A DNA stretch of 64,000 nucleotides from Aphelenchoides besseyi (lineage: Eukaryota > Nematoda > Chromadorea > Rhabditida > Aphelenchoididae), in contig JAMPIQ010000001.1 of the NCBI GenBank assembly GCA_024699855.1, forward strand, positions 4,650,001 through 4,714,000. Reading direction: 5' to 3'. The notes under the pieces are model-generated. The model made no database searches, was not told the DNA's origin, and saw only the letters and a list, made by a program, of their open reading frames with translations. This document shows, in pieces, positions 1 to 10,932 of this stretch (positions within the stretch are counted from its first letter, which is position 1; every line of letters begins with the position of its first letter). Both the position numbers and the translations under genes were made by a program.

Positions 1-293
1 TGGTCTTACAATCCGGTTCAACCATTTTTCTTATGGAAGCAAAGCATTTGGTATCGTCTGTAAGTGCTTGTACAGCTTACAATTCTTAATCATTCGTTTA
101 GATGAGTGGAAAAGCGAATTCGAATAGATGTATTTTGAATGTGAAAATCCACGATTCGGCATCCAAAAATTGGATCTTGGGCAAAGTTTTCATGCGTCGT
201 TTCTGCACAACTTTGAGCTACAGCGATGACAGTCTTCGTTTCGGAGTGGTGTCTGAGAAGCGAATCTTTCGTCCAATCGATCACAAGAACTGA
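1..293 (+). CDS. Aspartic protease (pepsin family A1), C-terminal end only
   Basis: The gene runs in from outside the window. The first exon fragment ends at about 59, followed by a 42-nt GTAAGT...TTTAG intron, and the last exon starts at 102 and stops at 293. The last exon reads ...NRCILNVKIHD...WILGKVFMRRFCTTL...LRFGVV. This is the hallmark C-terminal block of pepsin-like proteases, where W-I-L-G-x-x-F-x-R-x-F/Y precedes the final beta strand. The Cys before it would pair with an upstream Cys, as is usual in these enzymes. Family members are secreted or lysosomal endopeptidases with two DTG aspartates; neither catalytic motif lies inside the window, so activity cannot be judged. AATAAA follows at about 317. 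A second, unrelated-strand member of the same family lies at 8.1-9.6 kb. Confidence 0.75.
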
Positions 294-602
294 AATGTGG
301 AGTTGTTGAGGAACAAAATAAACTCGTTTCAATTTGTTTGACATCAGAACAATTTCCGACGCTTGCGTTTCGCATTTTACTTGACAACCCGGAGGTTTGC
401 AATCATCATTGCCATGACAATGTTTCAAAATTTTGCGTTGAACATGTTAACTCGAGGACTGAGAATTCCTTTTCGAGTTGACAGTAAAATTGCACGTTCT
501 CGTGGTTTTGTATGATTTCCACCCACAACGCTTTGTTTTCGAACTTGCTGATTACAATCCTAAGGTTTTTGTTTAGATGGACGGCAAGTGAACTCAAACG
601 AA
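294..602. other. Intergenic, trans-splice acceptor near the end
   Basis: It holds the AATAAA of the upstream protease at about 317 and, at 571-576, a T-rich ...TTTTTGTTTAG acceptor 26 nt before the next start codon. That is the expected look of an SL trans-splice site. Open frames on the minus strand here are antisense to the protease exon and show no family features. Confidence 0.5.
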
Positions 603-2714
603 ATGGGCGCGAATTGTACGACACAGTTTGCCAAAGCGAAGGTATCTGTTTTGTTTTAGTTTATTCACGAGCACTTTCAGGATCAATTGACCAAAATCAA
701 TCTGTTGCATCGGGACGCCAGTGCCAACAAATCAGATGGCAAACCGACGGCAAGAGCCAAACAGAAGAAAGCGGTTGAGAAGATCACGTTGACCGAGCAA
801 GTTGTCGAGGTGCTCATTCGCATTCTGATGCTCAATAACAACGGATTTTAGGAGTACATAAAACTGGAACAAGAAATCTATCGCTACGAACACAAAAACG
901 TTCTGAAAAAAGTAAGTTCGCGTAATAGATTGCTAATTGACGGCGATTTTAGTGGGAGAATAAAACGATTTTTGCCGATGAAATCAAGAAAACGGTCGAT
1001 CAACTGGAAGCTACGTACAAAGAACTGAAGAAACAAACGTACGAGCTGAACTTGCCAACTGATTATAAGTGAAATTATAGCGAGAAAGAGAAAGCTGATG
1101 TCGACAACATCGAACAGCCATCAGTGAAATCGTTTCTCAAACAACAGGGCACATGGGACGAGCGAATGGAAAAAGAAAAGAAAGAATATCTGGACGCTTT
1201 GAATCGACAAGAAGTCGCTGAAAAAGAACTTCAAGGATCCAAATTGCAATACGATCGAGCCGCGAAGATTGCCGAAATATACAAGGCACAAACTGACAAA
1301 CTCAACGAACTGTACGAGAAACAAGATAACATGTTGCGTAAGTGATCAACAGTTATTTCACATATCGATTTAGTTGGCATCTTTGGACCGAACTATGCAA
1401 GTGAGCAGGAAAATCAATTGGAAGCGGAGCTCGATGATGCTCTTGAATGGCAACAACGAGTCTCGTTAGCTAAGTTCAAATGGACGAACGGACGAGTACT
1501 TTTGGTTCATGCATCCACTCAAATGGCCTTCGGAATTACAAGATGGAAAGAATTGAACGATATCGATGCGGCGTATGTTATAATCGTCGAATGAAGATCC
1601 TAATTCTCGTTCAGAAACACACGAATGCGATATTTTGCTGCCGCTGAAGCGCGAAACAACTTCATCGCTGCCGGTCAGAATGTTCAATCTTGTCGAGTTT
1701 ATTTGGGTCGCGTTCGTTTTCCATATGCCACAGAGGAGGAGATGAATTTGATGGAACAAACGATTCAAACGTCATTCACTGATATTCAGTCAAATTCGTC
1801 TCTTAAGAAGTCGTTGAGCGTTTATCAAAGTACCCACAAGAAAATTGCTTCCTTAATTCAATGGGTTTGTTTTGTTTCTGACCAACTTTGTATTTATCGT
1901 TTAGTTCGACAAAGTAATCAATGACACAATACTCAAAGATTTGGATAAAGCCAACACAAATGTAAGTTTTTTAGTTGTACGAATGACAACACCTATGGTG
2001 CTTATTTGAAATCTGTCGTCTTGGCGATTGAACCAAGCAACCATTCTTTTTCCAAGCACACAGTTTTGACGTTTGTTTTAGGTTTCCAAAAAGCAAAAAC
2101 AGCTTCGTGAAGAGCGATTGAACTTGATGAAGAAGAAAGTGAAAGAAGAGTTCGGACGTGATCTAAAAATCAAATACGATAAGAACATTCCGGACGAAAC
2201 AGATGATGAATTGTTGGCGTTGGAGGCCGATCAAGTCAAAGATCAAAAAGATTTACCGGGCAAGGATTTGACTGTAAGTTTCCATCTCTTGAAAGTTGTG
2301 AGCGAATTGCTTAGGAAATTTTGAACTTATCGAAACCGGAAGGCGAAGATGCAGTTCCCACTGTATTGAAACGATTGGCTCCAATACCGTCAAAAGATGC
2401 GCTTTTTGGTGAGTTATAATTGCCTCGAAATGATCATAGCAGTTGTAGGTGATGTGAAACACAAGATCACGGAATTCGAAAATACCCGAAATTCACTTCA
2501 AAAGCGCAACTTGGAGATGCGCGAAAAGAGCGAATTGGCGTTGCAAGTAAGTCAACAGAAATCGAACACTCAAATTGTCGTCTAGGAGAAACTGCGACTT
2601 CGACAACAGAATGGTCGAAGAACTCGTAAAGAACGAAAGAAGGCAACAATCGTTCCAGCACCTCCAATGATCCAAGGTCAAGAGGACAAAGAGAACAAAG
2701 CGGATGGCGGATGA
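603..2714 (+). CDS. Coiled-coil protein with N-terminal MGANC, unknown function
   Basis: Spliced from about ten exons with introns of 34-50 nt, except one of about 120 nt near 1962-2081. I do not recognise the family. The protein is mostly charged alpha-helix: long Glu/Lys/Gln stretches at roughly residues 60-160, a better ordered middle block (GIFGPNYASEQENQLEAEL...GQNVQSCRVYLGRVRFPYA), then Lys/Arg-rich helices and a basic tail ending KATIVPAPPM...KENKADGG. The start was chosen because it follows a T-rich TTTAG acceptor and gives MGANC, where Gly2 and Cys5 would suit N-myristoylation plus palmitoylation. An ATG at 577 stops after four codons. The frame stays open through every inferred junction, so the gene looks intact. 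Membrane-tethered structural or scaffold role is only a guess. Confidence 0.75.
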
Positions 2715-2937
2715 AAATCGTTACGAATTGTTTTTTGATTACGAGTTCCAATACCAAAAGCCTTATAGTCGAGTTGATTGATCCGTTCAACTGATATTTG
2801 TAATCGCTCACAATATTCGTCAATAAAATCTCTTTATTCAAACAATTCCCTGTCCATCAATCGTGATGTGTTTATGGCAATTGTACTTGTGCAGCACCAA
2901 GCTTGATCCAACCGGTCGGTTTGCTTCAATTCGTCGA

Positions 2938-3898
2938 TCACAAGAAAACTTCGTGAAGTGTCGTGTAGTCTTTGGTTTTTTGGTTAATTCCCATCGCACA
3001 TAACCGCAACGCTGAATTCGCAATTTAAAGGGAAAACTAATAGATAAACTCACATGTGACATCTTCGACTCCAAACTCAATTTCCTTCTTCACCAGTTCT
3101 TTCCATTTTTCGTTTAATCGTACCGCATTGTATCTTAAGCGTACGATGCTTAGGTGCGGGTGAAACGTTTTGAATTCGCCCAAAATCGGCAACTGATGAG
3201 CTTCGAATTGCTCCGCGATGATATCTAAACCCAAACTCAATATACAAGGATACAACCAACCTTTTAGTTTCAATAATTTCAATTTGTTTTCATCGTCTTT
3301 GACTTCAGCAAATAGAATGCACTTGTTGAATACGCCAAAATTGGCGAATGTCAATCGGAAACCATCGGTCAACTGTCTTCTGAATTCCACGGCCGCCACC
3401 TCCAATGAGGTTTTTGCTCTGAAATTACAATGAAATAAAACGTTCATAACAAGCCAACCAACATTTCCAACTGCTCTTTTTTGAAGGCTGTCAAACTCAA
3501 TGTGATGTGAAGCGACTCAAGGGGTTGTAGATATGCGGCAAACGACGGAAATGCATCGAGCAATTGTTGCTGAATTGTCCGCACTTCGTCCAAGATCTAA
3601 AGTAACCGATCAAAAACAAGAAACACGTAAATCAAACCTTTTCATTTGCCACGTGAATAGAAACGAACGCTGACGGTCGTTGTTTTGGAGCTTTTACTGT
3701 AGCATAACCGGCACTCGTCTAGAAAACGGTATTCAGAAGCATAAATAAACGATGAAACTGAGCGGGGACTTACCGTTACAAAACGAAAAAAAGAAAATTG
3801 GCACAATGAAATTGCCGTGGAAAATGATTTCATACCTCTTTGCTTGTTTCCACAGCTTCAGAAGACGTAGTTGCTGTTATTTGAGTCGATAGTTCCAT
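2938..3898 (-). CDS. AKAP7-like 2H phosphoesterase (LigT-type fold)
   Basis: Six exons (3836-3898, 3638-3718, 3463-3596, 3261-3418, 3054-3224, 2938-3011) give a protein of 226 residues. The 2H family has two H-x-T/S motifs that form the catalytic pair. Here the first is in QPLESLHITLSLTAF (about residue 80) and the second in FKTFHPHLSIVRL (about residue 170). Order, spacing and the end (LCAMGINQKTKDYTTLHEVFL) match the AKAP7 nuclear-localisation/2H domain, whose relatives hydrolyse cyclic phosphates or 2',5'-oligoadenylates. The N-terminal 30 residues are Thr/Ser-rich. It converges on the coiled-coil gene with a 223-bp gap. Exact substrate is unknown. Both motif histidines are present, so an active enzyme is plausible. 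Confidence 0.85.
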
Positions 3899-4919
3899 CT
3901 GTTGGTTTAGAATATTAGAACTGAGATACAATTGCAATTGTTGAGGAGTAAAAGCAGTCAGTTGTTGAGTGTACGAACGTAATATTCGTTAGTGATTGGT
4001 TCGAAGTCGTTGAAGTTCAACTGTTACCGTTCGGTTAATCCAACGATGGTGTTTGCAAGTAACAGCATTTGCATGCTAGTTAACACTCAACGAGTAGTTG
4101 AATTGCAAACATTTCGTATACGAACAACCGAGAGATTCTCGTTCGGTTTCGTATAAATCGACTTCGAAATCACCACCCGTGGGATGTTTATGGCCGATAA
4201 ATCGAAAAGGTCGAGCGGCTGTTTGATCCAACGGCGATCGCCTGTTTGATTCGTTCAGTTCGCTTGGCCTCTAACTACCAACGAAAGGCGTCCATTTCGT
4301 GTTGTGGCCTCCGGAATTCCTCGATGCGCAGACCGTGAGGCGGCAAGACGAAAGAAGGAAACGTCTTGCTGGTGCGCAATTTTCCACCACTTTTTTCTTA
4401 TTCCGGACATCAAAACTTTTCTTGGCTTTTTCATAGATGGACAGAATGCGTTTGGCGCGACGTGGATTAGGTTTAGGCGAATTTTGGACGATGTAAATGT
4501 GTTTTTCTTTCTCGCGCGTTTGAAGGTCCCACCTGCGCTGAAAGGTCGTCAATCAAACAAATGAGGAAAAGGAGACCACTAGGTCCGAATAAGCTCGGCA
4601 AGTACTGCAATTCTACTGCTCACTTACTATACGGAATGTCCAAATTCGAGGACTAATTTTCGTTTAATTTGGTTTTTTTTGAAGTCAACTTGTCTGTTGG
4701 TTGTCGAATTTGGACGGTCATTTAATTTCGACTCAATTTATTGGCGTTTGTCCCACGCAGTCGATACAGGAAGTAGTCTGTTCCATTAGAAACCGATTTC
4801 TATTTGCCATCAATCTAACACTTTTGTTTGCATGTAATTCGCAGTTTGTGATCTCGAGTAAATTTGATGATAACAACGTGGTGGTATTAACTCCAGACGG
4901 TTGTTTACAGTAAGTTAGA
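3899..4919. other. Intergenic; one weak minus-strand open frame
   Basis: Promoter region of the 2H phosphoesterase and of the next + strand gene. A basic minus-strand frame at 4271-4552 (KPNPRRAKRILSIYEKAKK...) looks mildly protein-like but has no convincing start, no clean intron (the only candidate would be about 21 nt) and no recognised family. A trans-splice-type acceptor, TTGTTTACAG, ends at 4910, ten bases before the ATG at 4920. Confidence 0.35.
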
Positions 4920-5518
4920 ATGACTCGTACGACTTCTCATTATAATTGTGCTTGTGGTGTTCATGTGCACGTAAGTTTGTTTAAGACTTAAAATTTAACC
5001 TTTGGTTTAGGACTATGTTCTTGGAATGGCGATAATAAACATTGTGTTTGCTTCCGTTGGTGTTGTATTTTTCGTCATGGCTGCATTAGCACCGTTTGCC
5101 TTGTTGCCGTTAATTCAACTTGGAATGGGAATTCTGGTGGTTTGGGGAAACAGATTTTCCGTGGCTTGTTTCTATCTACCGTCTTTGTTTCTTCAAGTAA
5201 ACTAAATAATTAGCGTGAAAGTAACCATTTGATTGTGAATTGCAGATTCTTCAAGCGATGATCTTCATAGGCTTCTCGGCTGGAGTGGTCTCTTACGGTT
5301 GTTATTTGACATTTTTGGAGTTCAATTCAACATTGGAACACGAAGAAAAAACCTATGCAATTGGTATGGGACTACTGGTGATTCTACTCGGCTTAATTCT
5401 TGTTTGTGTCGCTTTATTGAATGCGTATTTAGTGGAGGCGTTTTATCGAGGTTATCTTTACTTGAAAGAAAGAAATGCGAGAGCAAAGATTCCTCCAGTT
5501 ACGATCTATGATCCCTGA
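4920..5518 (+). CDS. Four-TM membrane protein, LAPTM-like, tandem copy 1
   Basis: Exons 4920-4970, 5011-5196 and 5246-5518. The short cytosolic start MTRTTSHYNCACGVHVH is followed by hydrophobic segments at about residues 18-45, 48-75, 80-105 and 115-145, and then a basic tail (LKERNARAKIPP). The N-terminal Cys-x-Cys-x2-His pattern before the first TM resembles LAPTM-type and nematode four-TM proteins, which sit in lysosomal or plasma membranes. The exon sizes (51, 186, 273) match those of the downstream paralogue (48, 186, 279), showing a tandem duplication. The start is fixed by the acceptor at 4910. Function is unknown. Confidence 0.8.
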
Positions 5519-6082
5519 ATGTTACTAATCTCTTGTTGCCTAGTCTTTCACAAAAATCGTCTTATTCCATCGACCAATTATTTATCTTCAAGTTGGTGCT
5601 AATGCTCTTTCTATTTATGATAAAGTCTGTAGTTCTACACTTGTATGTACAAATCGATTAAACTTGGCGGATTTTGACCAATGGAGTTTGACCCATAAAG
5701 CATGGGATTCGAAGATGAAAAAACTCAACTGACATGTGAGAATTAATCGTCTGGAGTTGTGGTGTTCCAATGTTGACCCAACGTACTTGCAATCGGCTCG
5801 GAAACAATCAATCTTTCGTTTTCATGCCAATAAATTTAATCGACTAGCCGTCAAGTCAAAGGAGTAAAATGCCGGATCGGTGAGAACACATGTTTTCGTC
5901 CAGTTGCTTTGTGATTTCAATTAACCCCCGATAACACGACCATCATCTCAACTTGACGACGTTGTTTTTTCATTGGTCGAAGTTTCTGTTCTTGAACTTT
6001 TGAATGATCTCGAAGACTTCCGCTTTTTGAATTCATCTTCGGCTGAATGGACAAAATGCATAAGTCGTGGACATTTGATTCG
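5519..6082. other. Intergenic between the two four-TM paralogues
   Basis: About 560 bp. It holds an AATAAA at about 5829 and no convincing coding sequence on either strand; the minus-strand frame at 5948-6163 overlaps exon 1 of the next gene and is a shadow. Confidence 0.5.
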
Positions 6083-6679
6083 ATGGTCGATCAGTCGGAC
6101 GACTATTATCGATGCTGTTTGAATACACATGTTAACGTAAAACAAGATGTATTGGATAATCAAAATTAATGTTTAGAAGTACGTTTATGGCGTCTCAGTA
6201 GTCGGTGTTCTCACTTCGGCATTGGCAATAATTTCGACGCTATGTGCAGCACAGTTTTTTCTTACAATTCCACCGTTAATTCTACTCTTTGTGTTTGCAG
6301 TGGCGTATGTTGGAAATCACCAATCGAAACCGTTGCTTTACGGTCCACTAATTATAACCCAGGTAATAAGCAAGAAGTATCAAACTAAAGATTATTTCAG
6401 TTGGTTTTGGTTTTCGGTTTGATTGGACTTTCCGTTTACCTTGTTAGCTTGGGCTCCACTATTTCCTACGAATCGATAGTTGAAGGTCGTGGAAATCCGA
6501 AGAAAATGGCCAAAATCTGGATCGGGATAATTTACGTTTGTAGCGGACTGCTCGTTCTGCTTCTGAGCATGTTCTTGGCTTATTTGACTCAGGTCATCTT
6601 TCGAGCTTACTCGTACTTGAAAGAAGTCGTAATTTGCTACGACACACAATCACGTCATGATAAAACCGTTGATTTTTAA
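6083..6679 (+). CDS. Four-TM membrane protein, LAPTM-like, tandem copy 2
   Basis: Exons 6083-6130, 6177-6362 and 6401-6679. The product begins MVDQSDDYYRCCLNTHKYVYG, aligning with the other copy's start, and has four hydrophobic stretches and a charged C-terminus ending DTQSRHDKTVDF. The second exon is 186 nt in both copies and the intron phases agree, but the protein sequences have diverged strongly, so the duplication is old. The Cys pair before the first TM is kept (CC here, CAC there). AATAAA at about 6700 closes the gene. Role unknown. Confidence 0.8.
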
Positions 6680-6843
6680 GTTGTACGTTCAATCGGACTT
6701 AGAAATAAACGTATTTATGACACAAAATTCACGCCTTTGTAGCCGCCATTTCACTGTTTAGTTCCGGTCGTTTAATCCGACGGTTGATCGAGCTGTTTTG
6801 GTACTGACGCTCAACACTGTTACTCTGATGCGAGATCTGCAAA

Positions 6844-8079
6844 ATGCGTTCTTCTCGAATTCTGTTAATTCTCATTCTATGCGCTACGTTTGCTTACTTC
6901 TGGATTGATCATCTGGAGCTTCGAAAGAAGTTTCGAAGTGCCGCAGCTCGTTGTCTCAAGTTGAATTTGAGTGCCTTGGAGAAGCAGGAGCAAATTCGGA
7001 AGGCGGGAGAGAAGCGGTTGATGGATTTGGAGTTATTTCAACGACAAAATTCGTATCAGTTGCCTCGAACTTCGGCCTTTTCTACAACCAACTCATCGAC
7101 CATTTGCAAAGGCAACGACGAAGACCGGTGTCTTCCAAAGTTTCTAAATCTGGAGACACGAATGAGAGTAATTAAAAATTGGAGTTCAGGTTACTTCTAA
7201 TCTAAATTGTAGGTTGCATCACGATATAAACTAAGTGCTTGTTTGATTCAAAAATCTCTTTCCACGGTTATTTCCGCAGTAATGTGCTACTTGACAAACG
7301 AGACCGCGTTTGAGAACGCCGGTCGAACATTCAGAACCGAGTACGCGAAAGATCAATTCTGCAAAAAAACAAGTGAAGTAAACGACGTGAACAAATCTTT
7401 GCAATTGGAAGCAGAAAACTCGGTAGCCAAAAACTGGACCTTGTTTGCAGTGGTTCGTGATCCAATCGATCGCTTTTTGTCCGGTTACGTCGACAAATGT
7501 ATACGGTTAAGGAAGCAAACTCCGAACGAAATGAACATCTTCTTTAGGAACCCAACTCGTGTTCGTTATTGTAACAGTGAGTATCTGCTCGAATGCTTCA
7601 ACTTTGCTTTCAGATTGTTACGCAAATATGACATGCTTTATACTCAAAGAATACGAACGTTTTAGAAATCAAACTAAATCCGGAAAACTTCGAAAAACGT
7701 TCGAAGATCGACATTTTGCACCGCAGAACTGGTGAACTTCACGACCGCTATACTCATCTACGCATTTAGGCGATGTGCTTTCAATGAACATCGTTATCGT
7801 TTCATTCGAGCTTCTACGACTCCAAATTCAACTGAAAGCTTTCTAACTCAACTTTCCGAGATTCTGCGCAATCAACAAGTTCCCCGGACAAGTCTTGAGT
7901 TCATTCAAAAAGAAATACGAAATGGACGAACGATTCAATCAACTGTCGCTTCTAAAGCTCGTCGTTTCTATGAAGAGCGTTTAAGATCATCGCCTTTTCT
8001 CATGGAATACATAGTGCGCTTGTTTTGGCACGATTTTCTGTTGTTCGACTTCAAAGTTCCGGAAATAAACTTCAATTGA
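6844..8079 (+). CDS. Carbohydrate sulfotransferase (Sulfotransfer_2, HNK-1/CHST family)
   Basis: Exons 6844-7167, 7213-7576, 7614-7731 and 7770-8079, all in phase. It is a Golgi type II membrane enzyme by design: a short N-terminus, a signal anchor at residues 4-20 (ILLILILCATFAYFWI), a stem, then the catalytic domain. Two PAPS-binding blocks are visible. The 5'-phosphosulfate loop lies in CLIQKSLSTVISAVMCYL, where the family usually has I-x-K-x-x-S-T. The 3'-phosphate loop is AVVRDPIDRFLSGYVDKC. HFAPQNWRCAF then matches the conserved block near the C-terminus. Nematodes have many such genes; they sulfate glycans or small polar groups. Stop to stop it converges on the aspartic-protease-like gene with 16 bp between, so the 3' UTRs overlap. 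Confidence 0.88.
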
Positions 8080-8095
8080 ACGGACAGGTTTATTT

Positions 8096-9558
8096 CTACA
8101 ATAAGTTTGCAATACCAATTCTCTGATTGGTATCGTCGAAAGTCAAACAACGAGCGGCGTGAAATGGTTGACCGAGAATCCACTTCGATTTTTGTGATTT
8201 CGAGGGCAACAATCGAAGATAACAACCGTAGCTCTGAAAATGCCAATAGGCTGAGTAATATGCTTTTATTACTTACTTTTCGTTCAATATATTGATTTGG
8301 ATGAACACGCAGCTTGCCATTTGATGTTTGGAATACAATTTCTGGACCATTTGTTTGACAATGAACTTTCGGTTTCTTATCGGCAATTAAAGTGACATTC
8401 AGCGCTTCGTAGATTTGACCGACAACAGTCGATGGTCCAACGATCACGGGACTTAAAGTCGAAAAAACAGCTGAATACGGTCGAGATTTGTGGCGAAACT
8501 CGTAATCGCCAAATTGAACGCTATATAATTCACCTGTTAAACTTTTAAGTGTTTATTATCTCACCTCAGAACGTCAATGTTCCAGCTTCCTCTTTGAATT
8601 TCAGTTGAATTTTGAGTATGAAAAGACACATTTTCGTGTGTAATTTGCCCGCAAATAGCGAACTCCGATGACCGTATCCTACCATGTCGAATCAACACCT
8701 GTGTTTCGTTGCTAAACTCCGAACGATTATCTCAAAAAAGTTACCATATTTTTTATACGAAATTCATTTTAGCGCAATGAAAAAACGGTCTTTGAATTGC
8801 CAACTCACCGATCAGTTATGATGGTGAATACATCGCCGAGTAAACAATTCTCGTTGATGGATTTCGGTGCTACGCCCAAGACTCCGTCGCGAAACAATCC
8901 GACATTCTCAAAAGTCTGAAATTTACTTTTTCAATAACTTGTACTTAACGATTATCGTATCATCCGTCAATTTTAGTTCCGCTTAAGAAATTTGTACTTC
9001 TAATCTTTTGCCGAACCCCACAAATTCATTTTTCGCTGTATAACTCACGGTACGAAAGACGTAACCAACTTTTCTGGCATCAAAAACCAAGTCATTTTGG
9101 TTTTGAAAACCGATTTTTTCTTCGAATTCCAAGCCATCGAATGCGGCCGTAAATCCGTCGTTATCTATGGTATAAGTCGTTTGAAAGTACGTTTGCTTAT
9201 GCAAGGAGTTGTACGTGAGTCTAATAAGCCGCTTATTATTTGGTGGTTTGCGAGAACTTACAGGCGATCTCCGTATTCGGCAAAAATCCAGGTGCGATTG
9301 CTGTTGATGTCAAGTGCAAGATTGACAGCTGAAGCTGGAATTTTATCAACTCTTCTTATCGTTTGTGATCTTACTCGAGTGACCAATCCGAACCGGAACG
9401 TGATACAACGAGGCTAAAAGCGTGCACGTACAATAAACTGCAACCAATAAGTTTAGCTTACGTTCCACTGGACTCTCCTCGAAGTCGTAGTGATGGATAA
9501 CCGTTGAGAATGTCGGTATCAGTAAACAAAAGAAGAACAATCGAAACATTGTTGACAT
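8096..9558 (-). CDS. Aspartic protease homologue lacking both catalytic aspartates
   Basis: Multi-exon minus-strand gene. It starts MSTMFRLFFFCLLIPTFSTV, a clear signal peptide, and ends ...WILGQPFHAARCLTFDDTNQRIGIANLL, the typical pepsin-family C-terminus. Between them are SLYHVPVRIG, the flap-region blocks, GVLGVAPKSI (usually GILGLA) and IVGPSTVVGQIYEAL (usually LxGP). The first active-site motif, normally DTGSS, reads LALDINSNRTWI. The second, normally DTGTS, reads AVFSTLSPVIVGP. So D-T-G has become D-I-N and S-T-L, and the protein should not cleave peptides. The frame is otherwise open with normal introns, so this looks like a maintained pseudoprotease rather than a dead gene. AATAAA follows the stop on the minus strand. 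Confidence 0.82.
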
Positions 9559-10410
9559 GCAAAATTCTACGCCTTGTGTTTTGGTTAACCGTATGCTTTA
9601 TACGCGAATTCGCTCACAGGTTAATTAAACGACTACTGACCGTAAATATCTGGACGCGAGAAGGCGGAGCATAAAATCTTGTCCAATGGTTATCGCTTAG
9701 TCACCAATTCTGTGCCATTCCACCGTCGGGAATTCGTCAGGCTTATTTTCGTGTTCAAAGCTTGATCACAAAGACCAATTGAAGAGTATTGCAACAAAAA
9801 ACGTGATCGATCAGCCTCCTCTATTACCGTACGATACTCATCATTTATGTACTTTAGGGGATTTAAGAGTTCAATTCACTGGTTCAATAAATAGCTGGTT
9901 AGTCTTGTGCTCTCAATCGGCTCCAAAAATAAAAGTAAAATCAGAAATTTTCTATAGTTTATGATTCGGGTGACATGATTGATCAAAATAAGCGACTAGA
10001 GTATTATAATTGTATAATTCAAGGGTACAATGCAGAAGTTCAACTGAACGCCGGCTTTTTCAATCTCAACAAACAACAGAGTTTACAGTAACAAGCCTTT
10101 TCGAACTGCAATTGACTTCGATTTGCGAGACCCAAAATCGCTGTGAAATGTTTTGATCTCCAATAGTGCAAAGCTGAACGAGAACTGGGATCAACTGGAA
10201 ATTTAACCGATTGCACGTAGCACGAACATCGTGACGTTTGTTCGTTGTTCTTATCGAGTTTCGGTTTCGATGAGCGATATGATTGAAATGGGGATCGAAA
10301 TTTGCATGTTTTTAAAAATGGTACTCCCCAAGTTATTGCTCGTTTACTTGAATTCCTCATTACCGACAATCGGTTTTCATTTCTTGTCGTTTCCATTTGA
10401 AGAACCAGTG
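9559..10410. other. Intergenic between divergent genes
   Basis: About 850 bp of AT-rich sequence. No family-like coding sequence is seen. The open frame that enters the next gene from 10231 lacks a plausible N-terminus before the ATG at 10411. Confidence 0.45.
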
Positions 10411-10865
10411 ATGTCGAAGCTCGTGGCTACCGCCTTATTTTTCGTCCTTTTGGTGCAATTGACGAAAAGCGACCACTTCAAGGTTCCAGCTAAGGATGCG
10501 AATTCTTTCGTGAGCGATTTCAAAGGTGACTACGGAAAACCAAAAACTTATCAATTGATTGTCATTGTTGCATTTGCACTGTCTCTGGTGCTCAGTTTGA
10601 TTACCGCTGTTTTGGCGTGGAGTCTTGTTGCCGAAGTTTACTTGAAAGTAAGTCACGTGCTTATGCTCATGACACGGAAATCTTTCAGTGCCAACAAACA
10701 ATCAGATCATGTAAATTGAAATTGGAGATCTGCGACAATCATCTCTCAGCTCGTGCCTTTAAAGACGATCTGATCGGACGCCTCTCACACGTTTGCAAAT
10801 TCGACATGAACAAGAACCAAAGTGAAGTGCAGGACCAATTGAACAGTTTATATGCTCCTCAATGA
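10411..10865 (+). CDS. Small secretory-pathway membrane protein, unknown
   Basis: Exons 10411-10647 and 10689-10865 give 137 residues. The start at 10411 was chosen because it opens directly into a signal peptide (MSKLVATALFFVLLVQLTKS). A second hydrophobic segment lies at about residues 50-75 (LIVIVAFALSLVLSLITAVLAW). The C-terminal part carries four cysteines (CQQ, SCK, ICD, VCK) and ends NSLYAPQ. The upstream in-frame extension to 10231 looks non-coding. Topology would be type I with a Cys-rich cytosolic part, or the order may be reversed. I do not recognise the family. Confidence 0.65.
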
Positions 10866-10932
10866 ATGCTCAGTTGGTTACGAAATAAAGACATGTAGTC
10901 AACACAGTTTTCCAGTTCATCTAATGGTTTGT

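Noticed and set aside
90..428. Minus-strand frame with several Cys
   Set aside because: Antisense to the aspartic protease last exon, without start context or family.
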